Shown: positions 1-13,869 of the stretch, piece by piece
How the letters are laid out: every line of letters begins with the position of its first letter
How positions within the stretch are numbered: position 1 is the first letter of the stretch
NCBI RefSeq assembly: GCF_030253575.1
Contig: NC_080568.1
Span: 23,769,501 to 23,833,500, forward strand
DNA length: 64,000 bases
From: Rhododendron vialii
Lineage: Eukaryota > Streptophyta > Magnoliopsida > Ericales > Ericaceae
Direction of reading: 5' to 3'
Notes under the pieces: model-generated
Databases searched by the model: none
What the model was told of the DNA's origin: nothing
What the model saw: the letters and a program-made list of their open reading frames with translations, nothing else
Made by a program: the position numbers and the translations under genes

Positions 1-155
1 TCATAAAGACAATCATTTTTTTTATACTTATTTTGTCTTTTTGGAAAAAATTATGAGTTTCGATTATAATTTTTTACTTTTTCGATTCTTCTTGTCGAAC
101 GAATTAATCAATAAGTCACAAAAATTTGACACAAAATTAATAAATGCAAAAAAAA
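1..155. mobile_element. truncated copy of an AT-rich fold-back repeat
   Basis: The window opens inside a repeat that matches 60040-60170 (shared text includes GTCTTTTT..., TTATGAGTTTCG, AATCAATAAGTCACAAAA and a TTTGAC-CAAAA tail). The left part lies outside the window. Related fragments occur at about 8250-8450, 9380-9660 and 58600-59250. Confidence 0.6.
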
Positions 156-682
156 AAAAAATTTGACTTTTTAATTCAAAACTAACCTAATCTCGAGAAG
201 TTAGTACTTTTAATTTCCAAAAGTTAGTACTAATCTCCATAAGTATTAGTACTTTTAATTTTCAAAAGTTAATTAGTACTAATCTCCGTCCCTAGCACCA
301 TGTGTCCACCAAACCCCAGTAATCTCCAGAAGATATTAATTAGTACTTTTAATTTCTTCCACGCGCGGCTAATGTCCCATTGTTTGTCTCCTTTATGTTT
401 AACTATTAATCCCATCTTTTTTGTCTAATTTCAGTCATGGGGGGTGGGCTATAGCCTGATTTGAATATCCTTCGGTTGTTGATCAAGACCAAACAAACCC
501 ACATTTTGGCCAACGTCAACTTTTTTTTATGATGGTTTGCCCCCAAGCCGTTTGGCCAAGTGGGCACGAGAAAAATAATAAGTGGTTGTCCTTCACGAAA
601 TCGCATATTCGGATTTCACGGATGCCAAACATTCCTTACCTTGGGACCACTATAGGGTTTGCTCGATCGTTAATTTCAAGGC

Positions 683-735
683 CTCAAAATTAGTCAAAGT
701 GCGCGCAAGCTGGTCCGGACATCCGGTTCGGAAAT
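683..735 (+). mobile_element. SINE 3' fragment
   Basis: Contains the conserved 3' block TGCGCGCAAGCTGGTCCGGA, related to the 3' end of the intact SINE at 11550-11765 (GGTGCGTGCAAGATAGCGCG). No A/B boxes can be seen in front of it. Confidence 0.55.
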
Positions 736-2841
736 AAACAACGTAATGATTGTTGCTCTAATTAATTGATGAAATGGTCCAAATCTTTCATGGCTCGCCC
801 AATTATCTAGGCTAATTACGAAATATCTTCTAATCAATTTATTAAAAAAAAGGGGCTGCGCATAGGGTTATAGATTCTTTCATACTAATATCCAAAATCT
901 AGTGGATTCCAACACTTTAGGCTGTGGGAACCACAATATTGTTGGAGCATAAAAGACATCAATAAAGTGAATATCGATGTTTATATTCCATGAGGGAGAA
1001 GTCCTAATTAATATATATATATATCAATGTCGATGGCCTAATTGTCTTGTTTGCAACCCGGAATTCACTCCAATCTAGTGGTCCTTCTGAAGGGTCCAAT
1101 TATGTGTTTTATGACCTCAAAATATTGATCATATACACATGCATACATTACAGACTTGTTAATATTATATATCTAGCTTTAAGTAGCATCAAAAAGACAA
1201 CTCTTATACGCGGTTTTCATTTTTTTTATCTTAATGAAAATCGCGACTGTGGAGTACTATTTCACATTGGTGACCGTATTTTTGGATCAGTCTCACTAGA
1301 TCACTAAATCGCTTAGCTCACGCTTAATTCACATTGGTGATCATATTATGGGATCAGTCTCACTAAATCACTAAATCGCAAGCCAATGCGAGCTAGGTAG
1401 CCCGTATATCACTCTCTCAGGTAAAGATGAAGGGGAAGGATAGATCGGAAATAGGTAAAAGATCAAGTCAGAAGTAGAGCTTACGCGGAATCCTAGACAG
1501 AACAGGTTAAGCATACTTTATCTCTCACGCGAACAGATAATTAAGGACTGATAGTGACTTTTGGCGAAAGACGATTAGAGATGACTAAAGCCTTTTCTTA
1601 CTTTATTAGAAGTCCCTTGACTTGATAGCTAGCCATCGACCTAAGACCTCAACAAGTATTATACGATGTTCCATATTTGATAAAAATCGCAAGCATTTTA
1701 TTAAAAATACCTAGATATTTGATCTCGGTCGCCATCGTCTTCTTCTTTGAAGAGCTGATACTATTGACAGCCTAATAGACTGTCAATAAATTTAAAGAAA
1801 GTGACACAAACATATAAACTTCAATACACTTACTGATGCACTTTCAAAATTCACATTATTCAATACACTTGAAACCTAATGACTGCTATTTTTTAGAAAG
1901 TGTATCCCACCGCTCCATTTCATCACTCTCTTTACCGTTTTCAATCTCACCGACGGTCCAGATTTTAAAAGTCATGTTGTGGACAGTCTAGAAGAGGTTT
2001 TTTAGAATTCAGACGATTGATTGTCCAGATGGACGATGAGATTGAGCGCTGTAGTGGGGGGAGTGGTAGAACAGAGCGATGAGGATAGTACTGTTGGCTA
2101 TTTTTAGCATTTTCGTACTATAATAATATTGGAACGAGTACAAGAAGAAGAGGTGAAGCATTTATTACAGGCTAGCAGTACGTTGCTACAAAAGTTTGTG
2201 ACTTCCTTCAAATAATCAAGGTGGTCCACTAATATGACAAGTCGACAACACGAAGCTTACAACATTCATCTGGAGTACGTACAGACTGGATGCAGCTAGC
2301 ATGCATGCAGTACTGCATGGTGGTCATAAGATCGAGTAATCCCACGAGACATTGGCACAGTGCCACACGGGACACGCTAACATATTTCTCTAGCTCCCAC
2401 ACATTTTTGTGAGGTTAATGCACTTTAACATTGAACCCCACATAAAGTGTCGGACACCACATGGCACCGCCCTGCACTACCCCAAGACCATGGAAGTAGT
2501 GCATGTCTAAATTGCATTGTTTACCTTTGACACACCATATCAAGTGCCATACTTCTACGGACAGTATGGTTAGGTAATAAAAAACAAAAGTAAACCAAAT
2601 GTCGGGGATTTAGGGCTAAATGACAATGAACTAAAAGTAGCTTTAATGTCTTGTCCTTCGGATATATCCCACATTCAATTAATTGATGTGGGTTTATTAT
2701 TCCCCGTGTGTGCAGTAGTACTACTGGTACTTTAACAAAAGTAGATAGCAAGCAAGATTTTATTTATCAGCCGAACCGGATACAAGATCATATATGTTAT
2801 GGACGTTAATACGTATAGGTACCGTTGTTGGTGTGTGTGAG

Positions 2842-2844
<3 letters not shown>

Positions 2845-2876
<32 letters not shown>
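2845..2876. repeat. (GA)n microsatellite
   Basis: Uninterrupted GA dinucleotide run. Confidence 0.95.
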
Positions 2877-2881
<5 letters not shown>

Positions 2882-3206
2882 AGGAGGATGGGGTACAATG
2901 CTAGATATTGAGGTGATAGAAGGGATGCAACGTTGAGTCAAATCTTAGGAAAAAAACAGCCATATTGTGTCAGTCATTTGAGGGAACTGGCTCTAAATCA
3001 TTGAGATCAGAAACCCAATCGGCAATCGTTATTGCCGGCAATCGTTATTGCTATAGCGGGACCAACTAGCTAGCTTGGCCCTTCCCTGCACTGATCAGCT
3101 GGCCAATGCCTCACAAAATTCCACCCTTGGTATTTAAAGTTCCTCAGCATCGTAATGAAAACAAATGGCAAAGCTACAAAGTCTTCATTGTCATTCACGT
3201 GCATGT

Positions 3207-3210
<4 letters not shown>

Positions 3211-3263
<53 letters not shown>

Positions 3264-3307
3264 TGTGATGTAGAGAGAGAGTGATGTAGAGAGAGAGAGA
3301 GAGAGAG
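3211..3307. repeat. (GA)n microsatellite, interrupted
   Basis: A pure GA run to 3261, then two shorter GA runs separated by TGTGATGTA-like spacers that are themselves duplicated. Confidence 0.95.
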
Positions 3308-4414
3308 TTGAAAGAGATATGTACGTATATGTAAAAAAGTTGTATATACTATTGATGTATCCAATACAACAACACGCGTGAAAAAGGCCCCAAAGACCCT
3401 TTGTATATTTATAGGCCGAATTCCGGCCATTGTCGAAAACTCACAAAACCAAAAATCAAGGAAAAAGAATTTCCCACGTGTAAGCCAGCATTACGCGTGC
3501 CAGATCACTCAAAATAAAAATAAAAAATAAAAGAGAGTCCAGTTAATTAGGACAAGAAAAGGCAAATTCCCGCCAAAAAAAGCACACATCACACGTGTGG
3601 AGTACCACCCAACAATCTTACAGTAATATGGAGCCATCTTATTCTCTCCTCCCTTTTGCTATCCCCAAAGCAGTTTTCTACCGTCGTCAAACGGGAGAAA
3701 TTATTTTATGCTTCCGGAGAATTGCTCGGCACGATCTTTGCTCCGGCTTCACACATCACGAGCCTCTGTGTAAAAAATTCTCCAGGTGCATTGATTAAGC
3801 ACTCGTCAAATCGAGAGAACTTGAGGCAATGATGAGGCCTATTTGAAAAGCTTGACAATTCCATCCCCAATGAATTAAACAGCTCAGAAATTCAAAAGTC
3901 CAAAATTATCACTTATTTTCCGCCAACTTCCCCCTTTGATTTTTTCTCTGCCCTTTATTTTCTCCGCCCAACCATATGTTTTGGCCCCACCATCTCCTCT
4001 CTCTTCTACTCAATAATCTATGCTGCCATTGAATTTCAATCACCCCACTTCTATCACTCACACTCGATGACTCCACTATTAAAATCAATCCCCCCCTCTC
4101 TCTCTCTCTCTCTCTTCAGCTCACTTTCTCACACTGTCACACAAAAATAGATTAATTAAACTATGTACCAAATCCCCTTCCCTTGGGAATCTGCAAAGCC
4201 AGCAGCAATGAATGGCAATGCCCACCAATAAAAATAAACAAATCTCCAAACCCTCCCACAGAGATATACTATATCTATATATACTAATAATCTACAGGAC
4301 TCCAGTCAAAAAATTTCATTTTTTTTTTCCTTTTCTCAAAACCCTCCAAAAAATATCGAGGATTCTCGACAACTTTTCTCTCCTCCCCCCCCCTTATTGT
4401 TTTTTCTCCACTTA

Positions 4415-7400
4415 TTAATCAGAGCTTCCTTTGTCATCATCTACCCACAAGCTGTTATTTAGTAATTTCCTCCTTTTGTAAGGGGATGATGAAGACGAGG
4501 AGGACGAGTCGCCCGACCCGATCGTGGCCCGAGTCATCACTCGGAGCTGTGGCAAGATTCTTGGTCGCTTCCTTCCCCTGTTATTATTAACCACAGCAAT
4601 TCCTTGCATTAACTGATAGCAGCTGAATATTTTCTCCTGCAAAAAATCAATAACTTTTGGCATATATAAATGGGACCAATATTGTTAAAGGGCACATACT
4701 CTGACTTGCCCACCGAAAAAAAACAAAAAACAAAAAAGACAAATATGGCCCCCCCAGTTTTAATCACAATTTACACTCCTTAATTACCTTGTTTAGTCCT
4801 TCACACCATGATTCAGCAAGTTCAGGATTAACAAGAGAGAAGCATGGAATATCATGAGATGCGCAGAGAATGGTTGCGGCAGCAATGCATGAGGGCCAGT
4901 ACTCCAGAAAACTGGACTCTGTTCACATGATACATCATTCAGTTCAACTTCAACACAACATTTTGCTCATTTCATTCTCTGGATCTGTATTTGTTTAATT
5001 AATTAAGTTGTTTTCTATTAATTAGTATATACCTTGAATATTGGACAGGACAATTTGGGTTGCCCTTGAAATGAGAAACCCAGTGTAAGCTCCGGTAGAG
5101 TCCAGCTTGTAGGCGAAGTAGCTGATGAAACTGAAAGGCGTAACGGACCGAAGCCTCCAATCAAGAACACTGAGCACAACAAGTTCCATCCTCCGGACTG
5201 TTCTTGGTTCAAATACGTATTTTGCACCTTCCACCTGAATCTCCAAAAGAGAAGGAACCAGGAGTTCCTCCATCTTAGCAGCGAGCGATATGCAAGCAAC
5301 AGCTAGGAGTTGCAATGGCCACCCACTGTTTTGCTGCATCACCAAACGGAGGAGAGGAGTTTAATTAGATATTACTCCTATAATTAATCGAAAAAAAATA
5401 AACTCAACTAATACTAGTACTACTTTTGCAGTAGTAACATAGTTCATAGCATACAGTAGTATTTGTATATGACTCTGTCGAATTTATCCAATTCGCATGC
5501 TTTGGAAATAATAGTAGTATCGAATAATTATTCCATGGTCTTGAAGCATATTTACGTGGTGTCCCAACACCTCCATTCACAGCACATTTTTGTGAAATTC
5601 ATGTACTTAGTACATTTTTTTTGAACTGCATATACTTTTACTTTAGTATTGAAACCACAAAAATGTGTGGTGAGAAAAAGTGTTGAGATACTACGTGACA
5701 ATACTCCAAGATTATTAAATAATTTTTCATATAGGTCCTGTTCAGTTTGGATTTTGAAGGAAATAGATAGAGAAAATTTATTAAAAATTATGCATAAAAA
5801 TTTTGAGTACCCCAAACGAACAAGGTTATAGGATCGCTAGGCACACATTAGCTGGGTTAGATAGTGGTAGTACAATAGTACCACTAGTAATTCCTTATGT
5901 CCTTTTCGCAATGTTTAAAAAGTCAACAATTTTTAATTTCACGTTATGACAGATGTTAATCAGCAACATCAGTAACCGTACAGGGGTCTGTTAGACATTT
6001 GACTGTCCGCTTCCACAATCGAAGATTGTGGATTCGTTGAAACACTTTTAATGATGGAATTAAAAAATATATCTGAATCATTAATTACGAAAACAGACGG
6101 TTAGATTTCTCGTCATAGGGTCACTATAGGACCCCGTTTCCTAATTGTACAGATAAAAAATGCGTTATCAAAAATTAAATAAAATGTGAATGTTAACGAT
6201 TGGTCATTGGTGAACACTCTAATTTGGAGTACTTGTTTTTAAATATGGAGTTGAAATTGTTTTACTTTCATTGTCACTACCGGTACACAATTTTCTCAAA
6301 AATATGTGGGCTTAAAATAAAAGGGAAGTGATTCAGTGATTGTTACACCATCCATTTTTCCCGTGCACTCTATCTGCATGTCTTCACTTTTTTGCTCATT
6401 TAACATAACTACCCTGCTTTCGAAAAACATGTTTAGTTGTACTGTTTACCAACAACTAGTGATTAATGAAAGGATAACCTTATCCTTTTCCCTAGGAAAA
6501 ATACAAAAGAAAACAAGAGGTGGGTATTAAGAAAAAGTGTGAAAACCATTTTCTTGATTAAGAAAAGAAAAAGAATGTGAAGTTAATTAGAAAAATCAAA
6601 AAATCTTTTTCACGGAGGGCTCCGTGAACTGAAAATTATTAAGAAAACCTATTTTTTGACGGTCCAGATTGGAAACTAATTTAGAAAACGAATCTCAATC
6701 ATTGATTTCGCGAATGGAAGACTGTGATTGTGATTGCATTCTCCCTAAGAAGAATAAGCTGATTTTACAACCTAATATTCCACTTCCTTCCTTTTAAGAC
6801 TTGGGAAGTTAGGTGGGAATATTACCAAACAAAATTGAGGTCTGAAATGGGAAGTTAAAACATGATTTTTCTTTCTAATGTTGGATACTCCAGTTTGTGT
6901 GGGGGAGGGGACCATGTTGTGCAATTGATGACGGAGAGCTAATTACCGGCAAGCGGCGAGAATAGAGGAAGCGATCTAAGTAGTTGACGGCGAGATATGC
7001 CGTCAACGCCTGGAATCCAAAGTAGGCCTGAACCTGCAAAACACAAAAAAGGAAATACAACTAATTTTAGCTGTCGGTCGTTTGTCACCTTCACGTATCT
7101 TTAATTTAGCTCACTCGGACACGCCAAAATAATCTACGGATCGCCGTCGAATCTCCGATGAATCGCCGATCATCGGACATTCCTCAAGACTCCGTAGCCT
7201 AACATGCCCGCATGCTACAGTACGCCGCATCATGCATCTAGATTCCAGAATCCTAGATTGTTTTTATACTATGTCTATAGTACAGTACGCACACCAGGAC
7301 AGGATACCATAAAATGCGCCACCGGGAGTCCATATCGGGGATCTCGGTACTAACAAAACAAAGGCAGTTTTGACATTATTCAACTGAATAAACACGAGTA

Positions 7401-7749
7401 CGAAACTTGTTATCCGATCACGACGTGCGCGCAGGTTAGTTAACGAAGAGACGCAAAGAATACAATCTGATCTGAATCGGCGAGTTTTTATGATTATTAC
7501 CTTGAGAATCCATGCGACGGATTCTTGGCGAGCGGATGCGTCTAGCGGCTGAGACTGAAACCTCTCGACGTAATCGATTCCCGGCACGAAGTTCCTCTCG
7601 CCTTCGATGAATCCGGCGATCGATTCCTCAGCATCGGCCTGGGATTCTACATCGGACGACGAGCATTCCGGGAGTTGGTCCCCGAAAAGGCTACCGGAAT
7701 CCTCGCCGCAGAGCAGGTCGGAGAAGCAGTCGGAGTAGGAGACTGACAT
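4415..7749 (-). CDS. CYCD1;1: D-type cyclin, CYCD1 class
   Basis: Regulatory cyclin of the G1/S transition. D-type cyclins bind CDKA in the nucleus and direct phosphorylation of the retinoblastoma-related protein (family knowledge). Exons read on the minus strand are 7749-7501, 7033-6947, 5333-5033, 4918-4788 and 4636-4415, all with GT-AG borders and consistent phases, giving 329 aa; Arabidopsis CYCD1;1 is of similar length. The Rb-binding LxCxE motif is residues 12-16 (LLCGE). The cyclin N-box runs over about residues 50-180, with the conserved Lys132 in SLAAKMEE, and the C-terminal cyclin fold covers about 182-285. The tail is Ser-rich (GSGDSSSS) and ends with a basic KRRK cluster. The ATG at 7747-7749 gives the expected MSVS N-terminus. 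Intron 2 (about 1.6 kb) may hold a small MITE. Gene identity is sure; the class is based on the N-terminus and LxCxE context. Confidence 0.95.
5730..5828. mobile_element. possible small MITE in CYCD1 intron 2
   Basis: About 100 bp with imperfect terminal inverted repeats (CCTGTTCAGTTTGGATTTT against the complement of the right end, CCTTGTTCGTTTGGGGTAC). ATAGG occurs next to both ends. Typical of Tourist/hAT-type MITEs, but the ends are not firm. Confidence 0.45.
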
Positions 7750-9996
7750 GGTCGGCGGGTGGTTCTCATAGTGCTCCCGTCATGTTTGTGAAGTCGTCGC
7801 CGGAAGGCTTGCGAATTGGCCGGAACTTCGTCGGAGATGGCGCCGGAATGAGTGTCGTGATGGTGAGAGAGGGAGGCTGTTATCTGGTTTCGGATTGAGG
7901 TTTCTCTCTGTTTCCTTGGATATAAATATGACACCACTGCATATGGCTGCGTATTGTACAGTATGTTTTTTCTTTTTCTTTTTTTTTTTTTTTTTTTGGA
8001 GTATTAGTATCCCGGAAAAAGCGAGAGGAGAAACGTAGATTTGATTTTCCCGGGAAATAGAATGGACCCGCTCCTCTAACAAGAAGCCCGTGTAGTTAAT
8101 CACAATCGTTTATCTCGAAAATTAATAATTAAAATTTGTGGAAGAATTTTTATAGTGGACCCGTCTATAATCATGCGAACTGCTCTCTATAGCCCAAATA
8201 TCAAATTAAATACTCCCGTAGTTCATTTGAGGAGAGAAATGTGTGAGATATTGAACTTTGTTAAGAGGTTTTTTGTCTTTATTTAAATTTGTTTCACATT
8301 TTATGGTTGTGTCCAATTTTTACAGATTATTGGTTTGACTCGGTGAGAGGAATCGGAAAGGTAAAAATTATGGTCGAAAACTAAATTAACAAATCAATAA
8401 TTCAGAATAATTTGATGCGAAATTAACAAATACAAAAAAAAATAAAAAATTGAATAAAAAAATTAAGTCAATTGCCTTATTTAGTCAAAAGAAGCCCTAA
8501 TTTATAAATCATACTATAAGACATTGAGTGCTTCCTGCAGGAGTTTATATTAATTGATTAGTAAGGTGGTCCTTATATATGAAAATTACCTCAACATGCA
8601 TCTAAGGAAAAGTGATCCACATTGAGATTATATACTAAGTAGAAAGTTGAGGATGATCCAATTAAGAACAATAATTAAGGTTATTAAAAGCATTTTTTTT
8701 TCTTAAACTTGACGTATAGTCTTCTTTAATTAAATTAATTGGTGTTAGTAAAGATTTGTTAGGCTACCTTCCTTGTCAAAATGTGAACATTTTGACCACA
8801 GGAATCTAATAAATGTGTGCAACTTTAAAAAATCACTCTAATAGTTTTCCTGAATAGGGTTTTATTGGGTAATCTTTTGCAAACATTTCAAATGATTTTT
8901 TTTTTAATTATATGCAAATCAAGGATGTCAGTCTCATACCGTGCCGTCACTAAAACAGGATACATCGGTTGGTGACTGTTCCAGTTCTTACCGAGTGTAC
9001 AAGTCCGTAACGATCTATTTCAGTCCTATTTTGAAAACTGATCAATCAGTGCAAAAAGAAAAAAGAAAAAAGAAAGAAAAAGAAATGACTCAATAAGATG
9101 AGCACGAAACGTTTAAATAAAACTTGGAGTCCATGTACACTTTGTACGTCCTTTCTCATAAAATTTGCCTTGTCCTTCAGAGATTATTCAATGCCCCAAG
9201 TCTTTTCTTACCACTCATCGATATGGGATCCATACACTTAATTTAGAGCTCCACAAAAAATGTGTGATTGAGAAGAGGACTGGGCAACACGTGACCTGGG
9301 GGCATTGAATAATTGTTCCTTAATTGTCCTCACGTCGATATCCATCATTCATGGTTCTGAAAATTTATTGATTACTAGAGGAATCTAAAAATTAATGGAT
9401 TAATCCTCCGTCTCAACGAGAGGAATCTAAAAATTACAAAATTATGACGGAAAGCAAAAAAAAGTTTACTGAAGACGAAAAAAGTATCAAACGGTTATCT
9501 TATTTGTCTAAAATGCCGTCTTATTTGAATTATTTCAACATTGGTCCATATTTTTATACTTTTTTGATTCATCTTGTTGAGACGAACGACTAATCCCAAA
9601 AATGACGACGAATGACTAAACAAAAAGTTTAAAAAATCAGACGAAAATATATATTCTTCTTTTATTGACAGCCTAATATGCTAGTAGCTCTAATTTTCTG
9701 TGTTCAATAACCGGAGTGTGATGAAGTGTCCTTTCGATATTGTGGCTGTCATTCAATACGAAAATTATGCCACAAATCTTTGCAATTGTACCTTCAAATG
9801 ACATGCCCCATAACTAAGGTAAAATATTTTTACTCTTAATTTAGCACCAATTTTTACCCCACAATTATTGTTCCAATACTTTTATTTTGTATTAGTACTA
9901 TGGGTATGGAAAATTATGGTATGGTCTTGCTACATTTTTCAGTAATTTCCACTGACCTCCCCTAAGATTCTGACAATTACATTGCCTTACCTTACT
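7750..9996. other. CYCD1 upstream region and intergenic DNA
   Basis: 7750-8000 should hold the CYCD1 leader and promoter. A poly-T/C tract lies at 7970-7998. 8250-8450 and 9380-9660 carry pieces of the fold-back repeat that begins the window. At 9946-9980 a stretch reading CACTGACCTCCCCTAAG resembles the termini of the Mutator-like elements at 58-61 kb. No gene is seen. Confidence 0.55.
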
Positions 9997-10216
9997 CTTT
10001 TTTTTATAATTCAGGTATTCGGGTCAGCTTACTCACACCTCAAATAATCATGGGAGCTCAATCGCACCTCCCACTTGCGAATAGGCCAATTAAAGCCGAA
10101 GCAAAGCTCTGACGAGCTGATCACAAAAGAATTAATAGCACCCGAGATCTTAGGAGGCGCAAACCCCTTGACCACCAAGTCTTGACCATGGCCACCTAGG
10201 CCAACCCCTTGAGGTT
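9997..10216 (-). mobile_element. tRNA-like SINE, minus orientation
   Basis: On the minus strand it begins with GGGGTTGGCCTAGGTGG (A-box-like), carries the 3' block GTGAGTAAGCTGACCCGAATACC and ends in an A-rich tail. Flanks 10217-10232 and 9981-9996 are a 16-bp target duplication matching at 13 positions. Same family as 11550-11765. Confidence 0.75.
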
Positions 10217-10232
10217 ATTGCCCAGCCTTACT

Positions 10233-11186
10233 TTACAAAGTATTGTTCAGATTCTCCTATTCTGTCAAGTATATAGACACTCAAGCCATTAGTTTTTACT
10301 GATGAATGACCAAAATGCCCTAAAAATACTAGGCAAACTAAACAGCCAAGTCCTTTTCCCCTTATAATTGGAGCTTTGATTATGGAGATAAATACAAACA
10401 AATCCTTTCTTCTAGAATCGTGCAATTTCTAGAACATTTTATGATTGAATTATTATTGTTTTATAAAAATAACTGTTGGCTCTTTATCTATCTTAAAATT
10501 TTTCATCTCTTATATGTAATTTGTCAAATGAAATGAAAATGTGTATTATTAACTGATCATCATATTCACATAAAAGAAGACAATATTATGACTTATATGT
10601 TGTTATTCAGTAATAGCGTACTCTTTAAGATAGAAGTCAATCTAATATCATTTAATTTCTTGAGTTTCCCCCAAAAAAAACCAGCCCAATCGAATATCTC
10701 TAATTGGTTGATCCTATCATTTAACGTTTTTTTCAAAATTTATCCAGAATTCAGAATCCTAAATTTTGAATGGTAAATGAGAATATTAGATTAAAGACTT
10801 ATACTTTTCCGGTTGAACTGATTTCTATTATGACTACTAAAAATTATATTAAAATTAATAAACAATTCAAATTATTTGCGTACACTCCTTGTCGGTACCT
10901 ATAGAATTATGGTTGGACTGCTAACATTAATATACTATTGGGAGGAGAGAGGATAGCAGTATAGAATCTTGTTATATATGGTGGTGACAAGTGTGTGACA
11001 AGAGAGAAGTTTAATAGTTGCCTTTAACATCCACATCTTCAAGACATCACAGTGAAATCCTAGATATGGTGTGCAAATTGAAGTAATCAATACCTTCTAA
11101 CTTTTTGGTGGAGCAGGGGCATCATTTAACCTTTTGAAAGCTTGTGAAAGTTACAAATATTTGGTGAAATGAGTTTTGGAAATGAC

Positions 11187-11244
<58 letters not shown>

Positions 11245-11549
11245 ATTTACTTTTTTTATTGTGCTGATTTTGCAATCAGCGGTGAAATTATTTCATTCAG
11301 CTTTACAGGCTGATCATGACCACAATATTGTTTCATCCAATTTAATCCAAGTTTAGAGCTTATAACAATTGAAACAATTATGAGCTTGTAGTTGTCTAAA
11401 ATGACTGGATGTGAAAATCATCTTATCTAATGTACTCTTCTCTATCCCTTGACTTAAATTAATATGAGAGACGATATACTGACTACCTCATTGCACTAGC
11501 ATCATCCTTGTATCAATGGGAAAATCATCTTATCTAATGCCCGAGGTCA
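10233..11549. other. intergenic, AT-rich
   Basis: No gene or clear element recognised, apart from a (TC)n microsatellite at 11191-11238. Confidence 0.5.
11191..11238. repeat. (TC)n microsatellite
   Basis: Pure TC run of about 48 bp. Confidence 0.95.
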
Positions 11550-11765
11550 ACCCAAGGAGTTGGCCTGGTGGACTTGGCCTGAGATTTACAGGAGTTTGAG
11601 ATTTACAGGAGTTTGTTGATCCATTTTAAGGTTTCAAGTTTAATCTCATTTCCAACAATTTTTTGGGTCACCCCACCTAATGTGGAAGCATGGGAAGGGG
11701 CTATAAGAATTACTCCGAGGTGCGTGCAAGATAGCGCGGATACCCTCCTCCATTACCAAAAAAAA
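11550..11765 (+). mobile_element. tRNA-like SINE with target duplication
   Basis: Begins with an A-box-like TTGGCCTGGTGGACTTGGCC, has a degenerate B-box near GGTTTCAAGTTTAATC, the conserved 3' block GAGGTGCGTGCAAGATAGCG and an A9 tail. It is flanked by ATGCCC(G/T)AGGTCA at 11537-11549 and 11766-11778 (12 of 13 match). Confidence 0.82.
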
Positions 11766-12926
11766 ATGCCCTAGGTCACATAATCCTTCTGTACAACCTT
11801 CACTCCAATTCTCAATCATCACTCTATGCTCTAGCTCTCACGAACTGCAATAGTTTTGGATATCTTCGAATGACGCTTTTGCACTTGCTCTCGTGTTCTC
11901 GCTTACGCTCGTGCACGTGCATTGTGACTTATTAGGTAAGGCTCATGCCTAGCAATGAAACAACCTAATCTGTTCATCATCTTTTCTTCTCTTCTTTTTT
12001 TGAAAAGCTAGTAAAACCAATTGCGATGCTAACGTATACAAGTTACTTACGTATTCCTATCATTCTATAAGACCATAATGAAAACTTTTTTTTTTTGTTT
12101 ATTCATTGAATTTTCTGCAAAAATACTTTATAAAATCATCAAGGTAGCCCATCCAAGGGGCCAGGACCAGAACCCTCTTTGGTGCCCTTCCAACCAACAA
12201 AACCCAAGTGAACAAGCAGTGAAGGGGCAGAGAGAAATGGCATCGGACAGAGCCACGATAGAGAAATGCCCCCCTCTTGTAGGGACAGTATTAGTATGGA
12301 TCTCTCAATTGCTTTCTTCCCAAATATTATAAGACCAGTGACACCATTGTCATATCAATTTTTATACATCACAAGAATTTTGGGGAGAGGGAGAGAGAGA
12401 GAGAGATTGCATTCCAATACATTGCCCTGCCCTGAGGGGCGGGGTTTGCATTCTGTTTTTGCGCTATTCATTTTCGGTAATTCAGGGTGAATGTTCAAAT
12501 TCAAACCAGCATAGAAAAGATGTGCCCCTCGACTAATCTCTGATAAACCACTTGTTGAAGATTATTCGAATTATACTTCAAGCTCATTCTAACCGACACA
12601 CACAAAAGCGACCGGAGAGAAGCCGTCTCCTAATCTTACGTGTGTGTCCAGATTGGTATATCCACTTACATTAATGGGATAAAAATCTGCTACATGGTAG
12701 TCAAACATCCTACGAACACTGCATTGTTGCCCATTTCCTGAGGATGAGGAATAGGGATGTGTATGGACAGGTGGGATGATTCTTTTATTTTCAATTATCT
12801 CTGTTTTCTGCTCCTGCACAGGGTGACAAAGGCCCACGCCAAGACTTGTCACATTAGTTACCTAACCAAATACAGAGTGGAATATCATTTTCATCACTAT
12901 TTCTCTCCCTTTTTTTGAGTAGTGTT

Positions 12927-13282
12927 ATGTGTATGTACATACAATATGCATATGGATTTTGTGAGACCCATTTCGGGTTTCTCAAAAATGATTTGAATCA
13001 TCCATTATTTTCAAAATATTTTTTTATTAAGCCCTGTAAAAAATCAGCTCAATCCGATATCGGTAAGGATTTTTTCTAAATTTGTAGGGACAAAACTAAA
13101 CAGTTAAGTAGTTTCGCCCCTACAAATTCAGAAAAAAATCCTTACTGATATCGGGTTGAGCTACTTTTTTACAGGGCTCCATAAAAAAATGTTTTAAAAA
13201 TAATGGGGGGTTTGAATCATCTTTGTGAGATCCGAGATGAGCTCCACAAAATTCATATGTACATCGTATGTATATTCCATAT
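12927..13282. mobile_element. fold-back element
   Basis: Arms of about 150 bp (12930-13095 and 13112-13282) pair around a short centre. The core motif TAAGCCCTGTAAAAAATCAG and TCCGATATCGGTAAGGA recurs inverted, and also at 57900-58064. No target duplication found. Confidence 0.7.
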
Positions 13283-13477
13283 GTACTTATACCTTTACAC
13301 GTGTTTTTTTTTCCCATTCTCTTTATTTCTGCATTTAGGCCTCGTATCATTTGCCTCTCACAAACAAGACTTTTCAGAGGATGGCTTACTGGCCTCCCAT
13401 ATTTCTTTGTACTTCATTTACAACTTTCCTTCCCCATTGGATTGACAAAAGCTAACATGGAAATATGATTAGGACAC

Positions 13478-13869
13478 GAACCTGTCTACTCACACAGACA
13501 AAAGTGTACAGATTGTGCATAAATTTTTTTATGAGGTCCACCACGGGTCTCATACAAATGATCCGAGTCGTTCATTAAATGTAAAACACTTTTTCAAGGG
13601 TCCTTGTGGAAAATTAGCTCAATCTGATACCTATAAGTTCTCAACCCAATCATCTAACTTTTCATTAAGATTTCAAGAAAATGAAAAGTTAAATAATTGG
13701 ATCTAACACCTATAAGTATCGTATTAAGATGATTTTTCACGGAGACCCTTGAAAAAGTGTTTTACATTCAATGAACGTCTTGAATCATTTGTGTGGGACC
13801 CGTGGTGGGCCCCACAAAAAAATATGTGCACAATCTGTGCATATAATGTTTGTGTGGACAGATTTTCTG
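13478..13869. mobile_element. Mutator-like fold-back element with 9-bp TSD
   Basis: Long imperfect inverted arms (for example GTGTACAGATTGTGCAT against the complement of ATGTGCACAATCTGTGCAT). It is flanked by an exact 9-bp direct repeat TTAGGACAC at 13469-13477 and 13870-13878. Non-coding, 392 bp. Confidence 0.85.

Larger units (their letters stand above)
156..4414. other. intergenic region downstream of CYCD1
   Basis: No coding region that I can support. It contains a direct duplication of about 60 bp (1262-1313 and 1330-1381, shared GGATCAGTCTCACTA), GA microsatellites and, near 3476 and 3594, CACGTG motifs. Short ORFs here lack family features. Confidence 0.6.
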
